From contig JAWDKM010000002.1 in the NCBI GenBank assembly GCA_032464575.1, forward strand, positions 558,001-622,000: DNA of 64,000 nt, read 5' to 3'. Positions 42,113-50,568 of this stretch are shown piece by piece (the stretch's first letter is position 1; the number at the start of each line of letters is the position of its first letter). A program made the translations under genes and the position numbers. The notes under the pieces are model-generated. The model worked only from the letters and a program-made list of their open reading frames with translations, made no database searches and was not told where the DNA came from. Source of the stretch: Pontivivens sp032464575 (lineage in GTDB: Bacteria > Pseudomonadota > Alphaproteobacteria > Rhodobacterales > Rhodobacteraceae).

Positions 42113-42739
42113 ATGGCAGAGCTTCCCGATCCCGATTTCGAGGCCCGCTTCGGCGCGGATGGTCCAGTCTGCGGCGTGGACGAGGTCGGCCGCGGGCCGC
42201 TCGCCGGGCCGGTTGTGACGGCTGCGGTGGTGCTGGGACCGGACGCACCGGATGGGCTGCGGGATTCCAAGACGCTGAGCCTTGCGTCGCGCGAGCGGCT
42301 GTTCGGAGCGATCCTCGCGACCTGTGTCGTGGGGATCGGGCGGGCCGAGGTGGCGGAGATCGACGAGATCAACATCCTCCAGGCGAGCCTCGTCGCGATG
42401 GAGCGGGCGGTGGCGGCGCTGCCGATCCGCCCGGCGCTGGCGCTGATCGACGGCAACCGGCTCCCCAAGGCGCTGCCCTGCCGGGGCGAGACGGTGGTGA
42501 AGGGGGATGCCAAGAGCCGGGCGATCGCCGCGGCCTCGATCGTCGCGAAGGTCACACGCGATCGGGAGATGGTGGCGCTTGCGCAACAGCATCCGCACTA
42601 CGCGTGGGAAACCAATATGGGCTACGGCACGAAGGCGCATCTGGATGGGCTCGCCGCCTATGGGGTGACACCACATCATCGGCGGTCATTTGCGCCCATA
42701 CACAAGATATTGGTTCAAGAAGATTTTTTAAGCCCTTGA
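42113..42739 (+). CDS. rnhB: Ribonuclease HII
   Basis: Cleaves RNA in RNA-DNA hybrids, including single ribonucleotides in DNA. 208 aa. The conserved first motif VCGVDEVGRGPLAGPVV holds the D-E acidic pair, followed by LRDSKTLSLASRERLF, LALIDGNRLP (catalytic D) and GDAKSRAIAAASIVAKVTRD. Start ATG 42113; no strong ribosome-binding site. Directly upstream of ccrM, an arrangement conserved in Rhodobacterales and Caulobacter relatives. Its TGA stop overlaps a GANTC site. Confidence 0.96.
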   Translation: MAELPDPDFEARFGADGPVCGVDEVGRGPLAGPVVTAAVVLGPDAPDGLRDSKTLSLASRERLFGAILATCVVGIGRAEVAEIDEINILQASLVAMERAVAALPIRPALALIDGNRLPKALPCRGETVVKGDAKSRAIAAASIVAKVTRDREMVALAQQHPHYAWETNMGYGTKAHLDGLAAYGVTPHHRRSFAPIHKILVQEDFLSP

Positions 42740-42789
42740 TTCGTTTCATAAATTGACAGCGAATCACCCGCTCGGCATCTTGTGGATAA
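42738..42789 (+). promoter_or_regulatory. ccrM promoter region with GANTC sites and a perfect DnaA box
   Basis: TTGACA at 42753-42758 with a 17-base spacer to CATCTT is a plausible sigma-70-type promoter. GANTC sites, the target of the CcrM product, lie at 42738-42742 and 42761-42765, the second inside the spacer. TGTGGATAA at 42781-42789 is the exact complement of the DnaA box TTATCCACA, within the quasi-palindrome CTTGTGGATAACAAG. Feedback by methylation state and DnaA is therefore plausible. Confidence 0.6.
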
Positions 42790-42812
42790 CAAGAGCATGA
42801 TGAGGCGTGGGA

Positions 42813-43919
42813 ATGGCCATTCAGCAGAAGAAGACCGAAACCGAGTTGCCGCTGGACACGATCCTGGCGGGCGATTGCGTTGCACGGATGCAAGAGCTGC
42901 CCGAGAACTCGGTCGATCTGATCTTCGCGGATCCGCCCTACAACCTTCAGCTCAAAGGGGAATTGCACCGACCCGACAATTCCAAGGTCGATGCGGTCGA
43001 TGATCACTGGGACCAGTTCAACAGCTTCGCCGCCTACGACCGGTTCAGCCGGGAGTGGCTGGCCGCCGCGCGGCGCATCCTGAAGCCAGACGGGGCGATC
43101 TGGGTGATCGGCTCCTACCACAACATCTTCCGCGTCGGTGCGGCGCTGCAGGACGCGGGCTACTGGATCCTCAACGATGTGGTCTGGCGCAAGTCGAACC
43201 CGATGCCGAACTTCCGCGGCAAGCGGCTGACCAACGCGCACGAGACGATGATCTGGGCCGCGAAATCGGACAGCGGCAAGTACACCTTCAACTACGAGGC
43301 GCTGAAGGCGCTGAACGAGGGCGTGCAGATGCGCTCCGACTGGGTGCTGCCGATCTGTTCGGGCGGAGAGCGGCTGAAGGACGCCGCGGGCAACAAGGCG
43401 CATCCGACGCAGAAGCCGGAGAGCCTGCTGCACCGGGTACTCGTCGCCTCGACGAAGCCCGGGGACGTGGTGCTCGACCCGTTCTTCGGGACGGGGACGA
43501 CAGGCGCGGTTGCCAAGCGCCTGGGCCGGCACTTCATCGGGATCGAGCGCGAGGAGGAGTACCGCGCGGTGGCCGAGGCCCGGATCGAGGCGATCCGGCG
43601 CTATGACCGCGATGCACTACAGGTGACGCAATCGAAGCGGGCCGAGCCGCGCGTCGCCTTCGGAACGCTCGTGGAGCGGGGATTGCTGCCGGTGGGGGCC
43701 GAGCTGCGTTCGCTCAACGGGCGTCATCGGGCGAAGGTGCGGGCCGACGGCACGCTGATCGCCCATGACACCAAGGGGTCCATTCACCAGGTCGGTGCGG
43801 TTTTGGAGGGCGCACCATCCTGCAATGGATGGACTTACTGGACCTTCCGCAAGGGAGGTGACTGGGTGCCCATCGATGTGCTGCGCCAGCAGGTGCGTGC
43901 GGAGATGCCGCCCACCTGA
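42813..43919 (+). CDS. ccrM: Cell-cycle DNA adenine methyltransferase CcrM (GANTC)
   Basis: Beta-class N6-adenine methyltransferase that methylates GANTC and times cell-cycle transcription in alphaproteobacteria. 368 aa. Catalytic DPPY at residues 40-43 precedes the SAM motif FFGTGTT (224-230), the beta-class order. The C-terminal ~90 residues (RVAFGTLVERGLLPVGAELR through WTYWTFRKGGDWVPIDVLR) form the extension that CcrM uses for DNA recognition. Start ATG 42813, with GAGG 7 nt upstream; GTG 42807 lies too close to that site. A strong terminator follows. Confidence 0.97.
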   Translation: MAIQQKKTETELPLDTILAGDCVARMQELPENSVDLIFADPPYNLQLKGELHRPDNSKVDAVDDHWDQFNSFAAYDRFSREWLAAARRILKPDGAIWVIGSYHNIFRVGAALQDAGYWILNDVVWRKSNPMPNFRGKRLTNAHETMIWAAKSDSGKYTFNYEALKALNEGVQMRSDWVLPICSGGERLKDAAGNKAHPTQKPESLLHRVLVASTKPGDVVLDPFFGTGTTGAVAKRLGRHFIGIEREEEYRAVAEARIEAIRRYDRDALQVTQSKRAEPRVAFGTLVERGLLPVGAELRSLNGRHRAKVRADGTLIAHDTKGSIHQVGAVLEGAPSCNGWTYWTFRKGGDWVPIDVLRQQVRAEMPPT

Positions 43920-43971
43920 GTGGCGCGCTCTCGAGTTTTCCGGTTTCCGCACCGCCTGCGGAACCCCACTG

Positions 43972-44001
43972 CCCCGCCGGAGCGATCCGGCGGGGCTTTT
44001 T
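43972..44001 (+). terminator. Intrinsic terminator after ccrM
   Basis: Perfect 10-bp stem CCCCGCCGGA (43972-43981)/TCCGGCGGGG (43986-43995), loop GCGA, followed by CTTTTTG. Confidence 0.9.
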
Positions 44002-44016
44002 GCTGTGGGGGGGATT

Positions 44017-44043
44017 TGCGTATTTGAGCAAAGAAGAAAGGGG
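44017..44043 (+). repeat. Short repeat copy between ccrM and the VOC gene
   Basis: TGCGTATTTGAGCAAAGAAG then AAAGGG. The GC-rich arm may be represented by the CCGGCGGGG of the ccrM terminator just upstream. Confidence 0.6.
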
Positions 44044-44050
44044 GCTGGGC

Positions 44051-44404
44051 TCAGCGGACGCTCAGGACCTCGATGCGGTTGCCGACCGGGTCGGCGGTGA
44101 AGAAGCGGCGGCGGTCGGGGAGCGCGTCGTCCCACGTTACCGCGTGACCGGCCTTGGTCAGGCGCGCGGCGATCCGGTCGATTTCGTCCATCGCAAGTGC
44201 GGGGTGTGCCTTGGTGGCCGGGGTGAAGTCGGGATCGACGCCGAGGTGAAGCTCGATGTCGCCGAGGCGCAGCCAGAGGCCACCACGGTCGCGCAGCGGC
44301 TCCCGTTTCCCGATCTCGGGGAGGCCGATCAGATCGGTCCAGAAGGTCCGGCAGGCCGGTTCGCTGCCCGCCGGGATCGCGAGTTGCAGGTGGTCGAGCC
44401 TCAC
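44051..44404 (-). CDS. VOC (glyoxalase/dioxygenase-fold) family protein
   Basis: 117-aa metal-binding VOC-superfamily protein: RLDHLQLAIPAG start with the conserved histidine, EIGKREPLRDRGGLWLRLGD, IELHLGVDPDF with a second metal-type histidine, and a final FFTADPVGNRIEVLSV with the glutamate ligand. Substrate unknown. GTG start 44404 overlaps the stop of the aldehyde dehydrogenase gene by 4 bases (GTGA on the minus strand), so it is translated with gabD. Confidence 0.87.
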   Translation of the reverse strand: MRLDHLQLAIPAGSEPACRTFWTDLIGLPEIGKREPLRDRGGLWLRLGDIELHLGVDPDFTPATKAHPALAMDEIDRIAARLTKAGHAVTWDDALPDRRRFFTADPVGNRIEVLSVR

Positions 44405-45867
44405 ACCCCGCCCATGCACATGTACTTCATCTCCAGGTACTCATCGATGCCGTACTTGGAGCCCTCGCGGCCGAGGCCCGATTGCTTGACGCCGCCGAAG
44501 GGTGCGACCTCGGTGGAGATGATGCCGGTGTTCAGGCCGACAATGCCGTATTCCAGCCCCTCGCCCACGCGCCAGGCGCGGCCGATGTCGCGGGTGTAGT
44601 AGTAGGAGGCGAGGCCGAAGATGGTGTCGTTGGCGAGCCGGATGCCCTCCTCCTCCGTCTCGAACTTCCACAAGGGGGCGACGGGGCCGAAGGTTTCCTC
44701 CTGCGCGATCTGCATGTCCTGGGTCATGTCCTTGACCACGGTGGGGGTGAAGAAGGTGCCGCCCTTGTCGGACTTCTGACCGCCCTGGATGATCGTCGCG
44801 CCCTTGGAGGTGGCGTCGTCGAGGTGGTCCTGCACCTTTTGCAGCCCCGCGTCGTGGATGAGGGGGCCGATATCGGTGCTCTCGTCCATGCCGTCGCCGA
44901 CCTTGAGCTTGGCCACGGCCTTCGCCAGCTTCTCGGCGAATTCGTCGTAGACGCCGGACTGTACGTAAATGCGATTGGCGCAGACGCAGGTCTGGCCGGC
45001 GTTGCGGAACTTGCAGGCGATGGCGCCTTCCACTGCGGCGTCGATATCCGCGTCGTCGAAGACGAGGAAGGGGGCGTTGCCGCCGAGCTCCATGCTCATC
45101 TTCTTCACCGTGGGGGCGCATTGCTCGATCAGGATGCGGCCGACGCGGGTGGAGCCGGTGAAGGTGATCTTCTTCACCTTCTCGTTCTCGCAGAGCTCCT
45201 TGCCGATGGCCGAGCTGTCGGAGCCGGTGACGAAGTTCAGGACGCCCTTGGGGAAGCCCGCCTTGTCGGCGAGTTCGGCGAGGGCCAGCGCGGTGAGCGG
45301 TGTGAGCTCCGCGGGGCGCGCGACGCAGCAGCATCCGGCGGCGAGGCCGGGGGCGAGCTTGCGGGTAATCATGGCGAGCGGGAAGTTCCACGGCGTGATC
45401 GAGCCCACGACGCCCACGGGCTGCTTGATGACGACGATGCGCTTGTCGGCCTGGTGCTGGGGCACCGTGTCGCCGTAGATGCGCTTCGCCTCCTCCGCGA
45501 ACCACTGGATGAAGGAAGCGCCATAGGCGACCTCGCCACGGGCCTCCTTGATCGGTTTGCCCATCTCGGCGGTGATGAGGGTGGCAAGATCCTCCTGCGC
45601 GTCCATGATGAGGTCGTACCACTTCATCAGGAGCTTCGCGCGGTCGGCGGCGAGCATTGCGGCCCAGCCAGCCTGGGCGGCATCGGCGGCGTCGATGGCG
45701 CGCGCCACTTCGGGGCGGCCCAGATCGGCGACCTGCGCGATTACCTCGCCATTGGCGGGGTTGGTCACGTCGAAGGTCTTGCCCCCGTCGCCGTCCACCC
45801 ATTCCCCGTTGATATAGGACTTGGTTGTGTAGAGCTGCTGGTTCGCGAGCTTGACGTGGGCGTTCAT
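44401..45867 (-). CDS. gabD: NAD(P)-dependent succinate-semialdehyde dehydrogenase family protein
   Basis: 488-aa aldehyde dehydrogenase closest by motif to GabD (succinate semialdehyde to succinate, end of the GABA shunt). SITPWNFPLAMITRKLAPGL, FTGSTRVGRILIEQCAPTVK, the catalytic glutamate in MELGGNAPF and catalytic cysteine in AGQTCVCANR are present. EETFGPVAPLWKF and PFGGVKQSGLGREGSKYGID are typical of SSADH. Substrate assignment is inferred. No gabT lies nearby. Upstream AT-rich bases 45868-45900 probably hold the promoter. Confidence 0.9.
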   Translation of the reverse strand: MNAHVKLANQQLYTTKSYINGEWVDGDGGKTFDVTNPANGEVIAQVADLGRPEVARAIDAADAAQAGWAAMLAADRAKLLMKWYDLIMDAQEDLATLITAEMGKPIKEARGEVAYGASFIQWFAEEAKRIYGDTVPQHQADKRIVVIKQPVGVVGSITPWNFPLAMITRKLAPGLAAGCCCVARPAELTPLTALALAELADKAGFPKGVLNFVTGSDSSAIGKELCENEKVKKITFTGSTRVGRILIEQCAPTVKKMSMELGGNAPFLVFDDADIDAAVEGAIACKFRNAGQTCVCANRIYVQSGVYDEFAEKLAKAVAKLKVGDGMDESTDIGPLIHDAGLQKVQDHLDDATSKGATIIQGGQKSDKGGTFFTPTVVKDMTQDMQIAQEETFGPVAPLWKFETEEEGIRLANDTIFGLASYYYTRDIGRAWRVGEGLEYGIVGLNTGIISTEVAPFGGVKQSGLGREGSKYGIDEYLEMKYMCMGGV

Positions 45868-45916
45868 GGGACCCTCCCCAGTCTTATGTATGAATTTTCG
45901 AACTCTTGTAGATGAG

Positions 45917-46102
45917 TTAGAAGTCGGACGTCAGTCCCTTCTTCTCCCAATCGCCGTAGCGGATCGGCTCGGGCCCGTCGCGGCCGCCAAGCTCCTCGGG
46001 CAGATCCAGTGGCTTCGCCTTCTTCTTGCGCTCCTCGGCTTCGGCGAGGGCGCGCGCGGCGGCCTCTGACAGACGGCGCTTCTTTTCGGGATCGTCGGTC
46101 AT
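45917..46102 (-). CDS. DUF1674 protein (SDHAF4-like succinate dehydrogenase assembly factor)
   Basis: 61-aa protein. The C-terminal LPEELGGRDGPEPIRYGDWE followed by KKGLTSDF is the DUF1674 signature; the family includes eukaryotic SDHAF4, which binds flavinylated SdhA during complex II assembly. The N-terminus is a charged helix rich in K, E and A. Start ATG 46102 with GGGAG upstream. Lies 49 bases upstream of gabD on the same strand and divergent from htpX. The link to succinate metabolism fits with the gabD neighbour. Confidence 0.88.
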   Translation of the reverse strand: MTDDPEKKRRLSEAAARALAEAEERKKKAKPLDLPEELGGRDGPEPIRYGDWEKKGLTSDF

Positions 46103-46120
46103 CTTATATCTCCCTCGAAG

Positions 46121-46139
46121 GCAGGTCGGTTTGACCTGC
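46121..46139. promoter_or_regulatory. Inverted repeat in the DUF1674/htpX divergent gap
   Basis: GCAGGTC (46121-46127)/GACCTGC (46133-46139) with loop GGTTT, perfectly symmetric, midway between the two divergent start codons. Suitable as an operator for one or both genes; the binding factor is unknown. Confidence 0.45.
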
Positions 46140-46177
46140 ATATGTTCCGCGGGCGACGCCCCGCAAGGGTGAGAGCG

Positions 46178-47080
46178 ATGAACTACGTCAAGACCGGGAT
46201 GCTGCTTGCCGCGATGACGGCCCTCTTCATGGGCGTGGGGTACCTGCTGGGCGGGACGGGCGGGATGGCGATCGCCTTCCTGTTCGCGTTGGGTACGAAC
46301 GCGTTCGCCTATTGGAACTCCGACAAGGCGATGCTGAAGATGCATCATGCGGAGCCGGTCACGCGGCAATCCATCCCGGAGCTTTTCGACATGGTCGAGG
46401 AGCTGGCGCGCAATGCCGACATGCCGATGCCGAAGATCTACCTGATCCGGGAAGAGCAGCCGAACGCTTTTGCCACTGGACGCAATCCGGAGAATGCCGC
46501 GGTCGCGGCGACCACCGGCATCCTGCGGCTGCTGACGACGGAGGAGCTGCGCGGCGTGATGGCGCATGAGCTCGCCCACATCAAGAACCGCGACACGCTG
46601 ATCATGACAGTGGCCGCCACGGTGGGTGGTGCGGTCTCGATGCTGGCGCAGTTCGGGCTCTTCTTCGGCGGTGGCGGGCGCGACCGGGGCCCGTTGGGCA
46701 TCGTCGGCGTGCTGATCGCGGCGCTGTTCGCGCCGGTTGCGGCGATGCTGATCCAGATGCTGATCAGCCGGACGCGGGAGTATTCTGCGGACAAGCAGGG
46801 CGCGATCATCGCGCGGGATCCGATGGGACTGGCCAATGCGCTGCGCAAGATCGCGGGCGGCGCCAAGGTGCGGGAGATGGAGACGGCGGAGGCCAACCCG
46901 GCGACCGCGCACATGTTCATCGTCAATCCGCTGTCTGGACGCGGGGCGGACAATCTGTTCTCCACCCATCCCAACGTGAACAACCGGATCGACGCCCTCA
47001 TGAAACTCTCCGACGACCCCGCCTTTACCGGCGCGGTGCCCCGCCAGAGCTCCATCCCCACCGTCCGGCGCACCCGGTGA
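46178..47080 (+). CDS. htpX: Membrane zinc protease HtpX
   Basis: Inner-membrane M48 metalloprotease that, with FtsH, degrades misfolded membrane proteins. 300 aa. Two N-terminal helices (TGMLLAAMTALFMGVGYLL, MAIAFLFALGTNAFAYW), HELAH at residues 130-134, a further helix pair, and the third zinc ligand glutamate-type site in SRTREYSADKQGA. The C-terminal LFSTHPNVNNRIDAL is typical. Start ATG 46178 (AAGGGTGAGAG upstream) rather than the ATG at 46142, which adds non-family residues. Overlaps rsmB by 4 bases (GTGA). Confidence 0.96.
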   Translation: MNYVKTGMLLAAMTALFMGVGYLLGGTGGMAIAFLFALGTNAFAYWNSDKAMLKMHHAEPVTRQSIPELFDMVEELARNADMPMPKIYLIREEQPNAFATGRNPENAAVAATTGILRLLTTEELRGVMAHELAHIKNRDTLIMTVAATVGGAVSMLAQFGLFFGGGGRDRGPLGIVGVLIAALFAPVAAMLIQMLISRTREYSADKQGAIIARDPMGLANALRKIAGGAKVREMETAEANPATAHMFIVNPLSGRGADNLFSTHPNVNNRIDALMKLSDDPAFTGAVPRQSSIPTVRRTR

Positions 47081-48357
47081 GCCGGACGCAGGCCGCGCCG
47101 AAGCTGGCGCCGGGGCTCGCGGCACGGCTGGCGGCGGCGGACCTGCTCGACGGCGTGCTGCGGGAGCGACGGATGCTGTCGGACCTGCTGCCGCGGCTCG
47201 AGCGGCTGGAGCCGGGGGAGCGGGCGCGGGCGCAGGCGCTTGCGCTGACCGTGCTGCGGCATCTGGAGCCGCTGGACGTCCTGCTCGACCAGTTCCTCGG
47301 CAAGCGACCGCCAGCGCGGGCGATGCACGCGCTGCGCATCGCGGCGGCGGAGATGCTGGTGGAGAACGTTGCCCCGCACGCCGCAGTGGATGCGGCGGTG
47401 AACGCGCTACGGGCGAACCGGAAGACGCAGCACCTGAAGGGGCTGGTGAACGCCGTCGCGCGGAACGTGAGCCGTGAAGGCACAGAGATCTGGGCCGAGA
47501 TGGAGCCCCAGCGCCTGCCGCACTGGCTGCGCAAGCCGCTGGTGCGCGCGTACGGCGAGGAAGGCGTCGCGGCGATGGAGGCGGCGCATGCGGCGGGCGC
47601 GTCGCTCGACCTGACGCTGCGCGCACCGGTGGAGGGGCTGCCGGGCGTGGACCTGCCGACCGGCTCGCGGCGGATCGACGGCGGTCAGGTGAGCGCTCTG
47701 CCCGGCTATGCCGAGGGCGCGTGGTGGGTGCAGGACGCGGCCGCCGCCCTGCCCGCGCGGGTGCTGGGGGCAGTGGCCGGTGAGCGGGTGCTCGATCTCT
47801 GCGCGGCACCCGGGGGCAAGACAATGCAGCTCGCCGCCGCGGGGGCCGAGGTCACGGCGCTCGACGTGAGTGGCGCGCGGCTGAAGCGGGTGTGGGAGAA
47901 CCTCGCGCGCACCGGGCTCGCGGCGGAGATCGTAGAGGCCGATGCGCTGACATGGCGGCCGGACGCGCCCTTCGACGCGGTACTGCTCGATGCGCCCTGT
48001 ACGGCGACCGGGACGATCCGGCGGCACCCCGACCTGCCCTTCGTAAAGACCGGGGAGGAGAACAAGGCACTGACCGCTCTGCAACGCGATCTGCTGGAGC
48101 GGGCGGCGGAGTGGGTCCGGCCCGGCGGGCGGCTGGTGTTCTGCACCTGCTCGCTGCTCCCCTCCGAGGGCGAAGTACCCGTGGCGCGGTTCCTGGAGAA
48201 GCATCCGGAGTGGTCGCTCGACCCGATCGACGCGGAGGCGCTGGGCGGCGAGGCACACTGGGTGGTCGAGGGGGCGCTGCGGCTGCGGCCCGATTACTGG
48301 GCCGAGCGGGGCGGTATGGACGGGTTCTACATCGCGCGGCTGCGGCGGGTCGGATGA
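47077..48357 (+). CDS. rsmB: RsmB-type 16S rRNA m5C methyltransferase (NusB domain fusion)
   Basis: 426 aa: an N-terminal NusB-like RNA-binding domain (about residues 1-140) joined to a SAM-dependent m5C967 methyltransferase. Motifs are VLDLCAAPGGKTMQLAA (SAM), VLLDAPCTATGTIRRHPD (catalytic cysteine in APC) and LVFCTCSLLPSEGE (second cysteine in CTCS). GTG start 47077 overlaps the htpX stop. Its stop overlaps the ATG of a 101-codon gene. The arrangement htpX-rsmB followed by heparinase-like and purH is known in Rhodobacterales. Confidence 0.94.
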   Translation: MSRTQAAPKLAPGLAARLAAADLLDGVLRERRMLSDLLPRLERLEPGERARAQALALTVLRHLEPLDVLLDQFLGKRPPARAMHALRIAAAEMLVENVAPHAAVDAAVNALRANRKTQHLKGLVNAVARNVSREGTEIWAEMEPQRLPHWLRKPLVRAYGEEGVAAMEAAHAAGASLDLTLRAPVEGLPGVDLPTGSRRIDGGQVSALPGYAEGAWWVQDAAAALPARVLGAVAGERVLDLCAAPGGKTMQLAAAGAEVTALDVSGARLKRVWENLARTGLAAEIVEADALTWRPDAPFDAVLLDAPCTATGTIRRHPDLPFVKTGEENKALTALQRDLLERAAEWVRPGGRLVFCTCSLLPSEGEVPVARFLEKHPEWSLDPIDAEALGGEAHWVVEGALRLRPDYWAERGGMDGFYIARLRRVG

Positions 48358-48659
48358 CGCCGGAAACAGGCGAAAGCGCGCTCGCTTATGCCAAGCGGCT
48401 GACTGTCTCCGGTCACGATGAGATGACGATCCGGCGTGGCCTGATGGAGCATTTCGACATGCCTCACGCGGAGCTGGGGCCATTCTTCAACGCTTTCCCG
48501 GCAGCCCGCTTTCGACACCTATCCCTCCTCATGGACCTCGAACCGGGACGAAGCGATGTGTCGCTCGCGCTTAAAGCCGCTAAGGATCTCGGCATCGAGC
48601 TCGCGCAAGCAGAGGATTGGGTCGCGCGGTTTCGTCGGTCCGGCGCCGCATCGACCTGA
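48354..48659 (+). CDS. Small protein translationally coupled to rsmB
   Basis: 101-aa protein that I do not recognise: MTPETGESALAYAKRLTVSG, DEMTIRRGLMEHFDMPHAEL, GPFFNAFPAARF and a helical C-terminal half (SDVSLALKAAKDLGIELAQA then EDWVARFRRSG). Mostly helical and soluble. The ATG overlaps the rsmB TGA by 4 bases (ATGA), which supports a real gene rather than a chance frame. After it, 188 bases up to the heparinase gene show no clear element. Confidence 0.6.
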   Translation: MTPETGESALAYAKRLTVSGHDEMTIRRGLMEHFDMPHAELGPFFNAFPAARFRHLSLLMDLEPGRSDVSLALKAAKDLGIELAQAEDWVARFRRSGAAST

Positions 48660-48847
48660 CTGGGAGATGTCGCCTTTACGCAACAAATCGCGACACTTCT
48701 GCACCAACACGATTTGAGGACATAAGCCTTGGGGGCATCGGCGGCTTTCCGCCCCCCGCGTGCTTGCACCCCTGCCGCGAAACGAGGCATGACAGGAGCG
48801 CGTGCCGCGGTTCGGTGCGCCTATCGCTCAGATTGACGGCACCGGAC

Positions 48848-50557
48848 ATGGCCCGATCCTCCCTTGGCACACGCGCACGCGCCGCGGACAACAAGCTGCA
48901 GGCGTGGCGGTCGGCGCTCGCCGGGCGGATCAAGGCGATCACGACGCAGCCCGAGCCGCGGGCCATCGGCTCCGCAGCCCGCGCGCGGCAGATGGAGGCC
49001 GGGAACTTCCTGTTCAACGGCGAGCTGGTGGAGGCGCCGAACCTCACCATCTGGGACGTCCCGCAACCCTCGATCCATTTCACCTTCGCCGTGCACGGCT
49101 TCGAATGGCTCGACGATTTCGCCGCGGCCACCGATCCGAAGGCGCGCGCGCTGGCGCAGGAATGGCTGTGGCTCTGGATCGACCGCTACGGTGCGGCGCG
49201 CGGACCGGGCTGGTATCCGCATCTGACGGGCCGCCGCCTGATCCGCTGGATCAGCCACGCGCCCTTCGTGCTGAAGGGGCGGGAGCGGGCGGAGAGCCAC
49301 AAGTTCTTCAAGAGCCTCGGCCGGCAGGTCGCATATCTCGCCCATGCGTGGCCGGATGCCGCGCAAGGCCTGCCCCGGATCGAGGCGCTGACCGGGCTGA
49401 TCTACGCCGCGATCTCGCTGGAGGGGGCGGAGGGCCTGCTGAAGGGCGCGCGCCGCGGGCTGTCGAAGGCCTGCGCAAGCCTCGGACCCGATGGCGGCGT
49501 CCGCTCCCGCAACCCGGAGGAGCTGCTGGAGGTCTTCACTGCGCTGATCTGGGCCGCCCATGCCCAGCGGGAGGCCGGGCACGCCCCCGATCAGGCGCAT
49601 CTCGACGCCATCGAGCGGATCGCACCGACGCTGCGCGGCCTCCGGCTGGGCGACGGGGCGCTCGCGCGGTTCAACGGCGGCGGTCGCGGGGCGGAGGGGC
49701 TGCTCGATCTGAGCCTTGCCGAGAGCGGCGTGCGCTCCGCCGAACGGGCCAAGACCATGATGGGCTATGCGCGCCTCGCCTCCGGCCGGACGGTGGTGGT
49801 GATGGATGCGGCTGCTCCGCCGAGCGGCCCGGACGGGCTGCGCTCCCATGCCGGCACGCTGTCCTTCGAGATGACCTCGGGCCGTCGTCCGCTGATCGTG
49901 AACCAGGGCCCCGGCGATGCGTTCGGCGCCGACTGGCGCGAGCGGGCGCGGGAGACAGCGGCCCATTCGACGGTGGAGATCGACGCGAGCCCGATGGCGC
50001 AGTTCACGCCGCTCAACGTCTTCGGCCGGGCGGACGGCGCGACGCTCACCGAAGGACCGCAGGTGGTGGCGGTGGAGCGGGCGGTGGATCGCTCCGGCTT
50101 CTGGGCGCTCGGCACCCATGACGGCTACTCGGCGGGCTTCGGCCTGCATCACGAGCGGCGGCTCTTCATGAGCCCCGATGGCAGCGACCTGCGCGGGGAG
50201 GACACGCTCTCGGCCCAGTCGAGCCGGGAGCGGGCGCGCTTTGCCCGCCGGCGGGAGCAGGGCACGCTGCCGTGGCGCACGCGCTTCCACATCCACCCGG
50301 ACGTGGAGACCTCGCTCGACCTCGGCGGGGAAGCGGTAAGCCTCGCGCTGCCCTCCGGCGAGGTCTGGGTGTTCCGCCAGTCGGGGGGCGAGCTGAGCCT
50401 CGAGCCGTCCACCTATCTTGACCGGCGACGACTGAACCCGCGGCTGACGCAACAAATCGTGGTCACCGCCGAGGCGATGGATTATGCGAGCCGCATCAAC
50501 TGGGCGTTCCGGCGGGTCGAGGAGGACGGGCCGGCGCGCCGCGACCTGGCTGACTGA
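48848..50557 (+). CDS. Heparinase II/III family protein
   Basis: 569 aa. N-terminal alpha-toroid region (NKLQAWRSALAGRIKAITTQ, WLWLWIDRYGAARGPGWYPH, ISHAPFVLKGRERAESHKFF) followed by a C-terminal beta-rich heparinase II/III domain (GTLSFEMTSGRRPLIVNQGP, FHIHPDVETSLDLGGEAVSL). Lyases of this fold cut uronic-acid polysaccharides, but this conserved purH-linked version has no proven substrate. Start ATG 48848, with only a weak ribosome-binding site. purH follows after 11 bases and is probably co-transcribed. No signal peptide is evident. Confidence 0.85.
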   Translation: MARSSLGTRARAADNKLQAWRSALAGRIKAITTQPEPRAIGSAARARQMEAGNFLFNGELVEAPNLTIWDVPQPSIHFTFAVHGFEWLDDFAAATDPKARALAQEWLWLWIDRYGAARGPGWYPHLTGRRLIRWISHAPFVLKGRERAESHKFFKSLGRQVAYLAHAWPDAAQGLPRIEALTGLIYAAISLEGAEGLLKGARRGLSKACASLGPDGGVRSRNPEELLEVFTALIWAAHAQREAGHAPDQAHLDAIERIAPTLRGLRLGDGALARFNGGGRGAEGLLDLSLAESGVRSAERAKTMMGYARLASGRTVVVMDAAAPPSGPDGLRSHAGTLSFEMTSGRRPLIVNQGPGDAFGADWRERARETAAHSTVEIDASPMAQFTPLNVFGRADGATLTEGPQVVAVERAVDRSGFWALGTHDGYSAGFGLHHERRLFMSPDGSDLRGEDTLSAQSSRERARFARRREQGTLPWRTRFHIHPDVETSLDLGGEAVSLALPSGEVWVFRQSGGELSLEPSTYLDRRRLNPRLTQQIVVTAEAMDYASRINWAFRRVEEDGPARRDLAD

Positions 50558-50568
50558 AGGACCTTCCC

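Noticed and set aside
45917..47824. A 635-codon minus-strand frame
   Set aside because: Antisense to htpX and rsmB; only the last 61 codons (the DUF1674 gene) have family resemblance and a ribosome-binding site.
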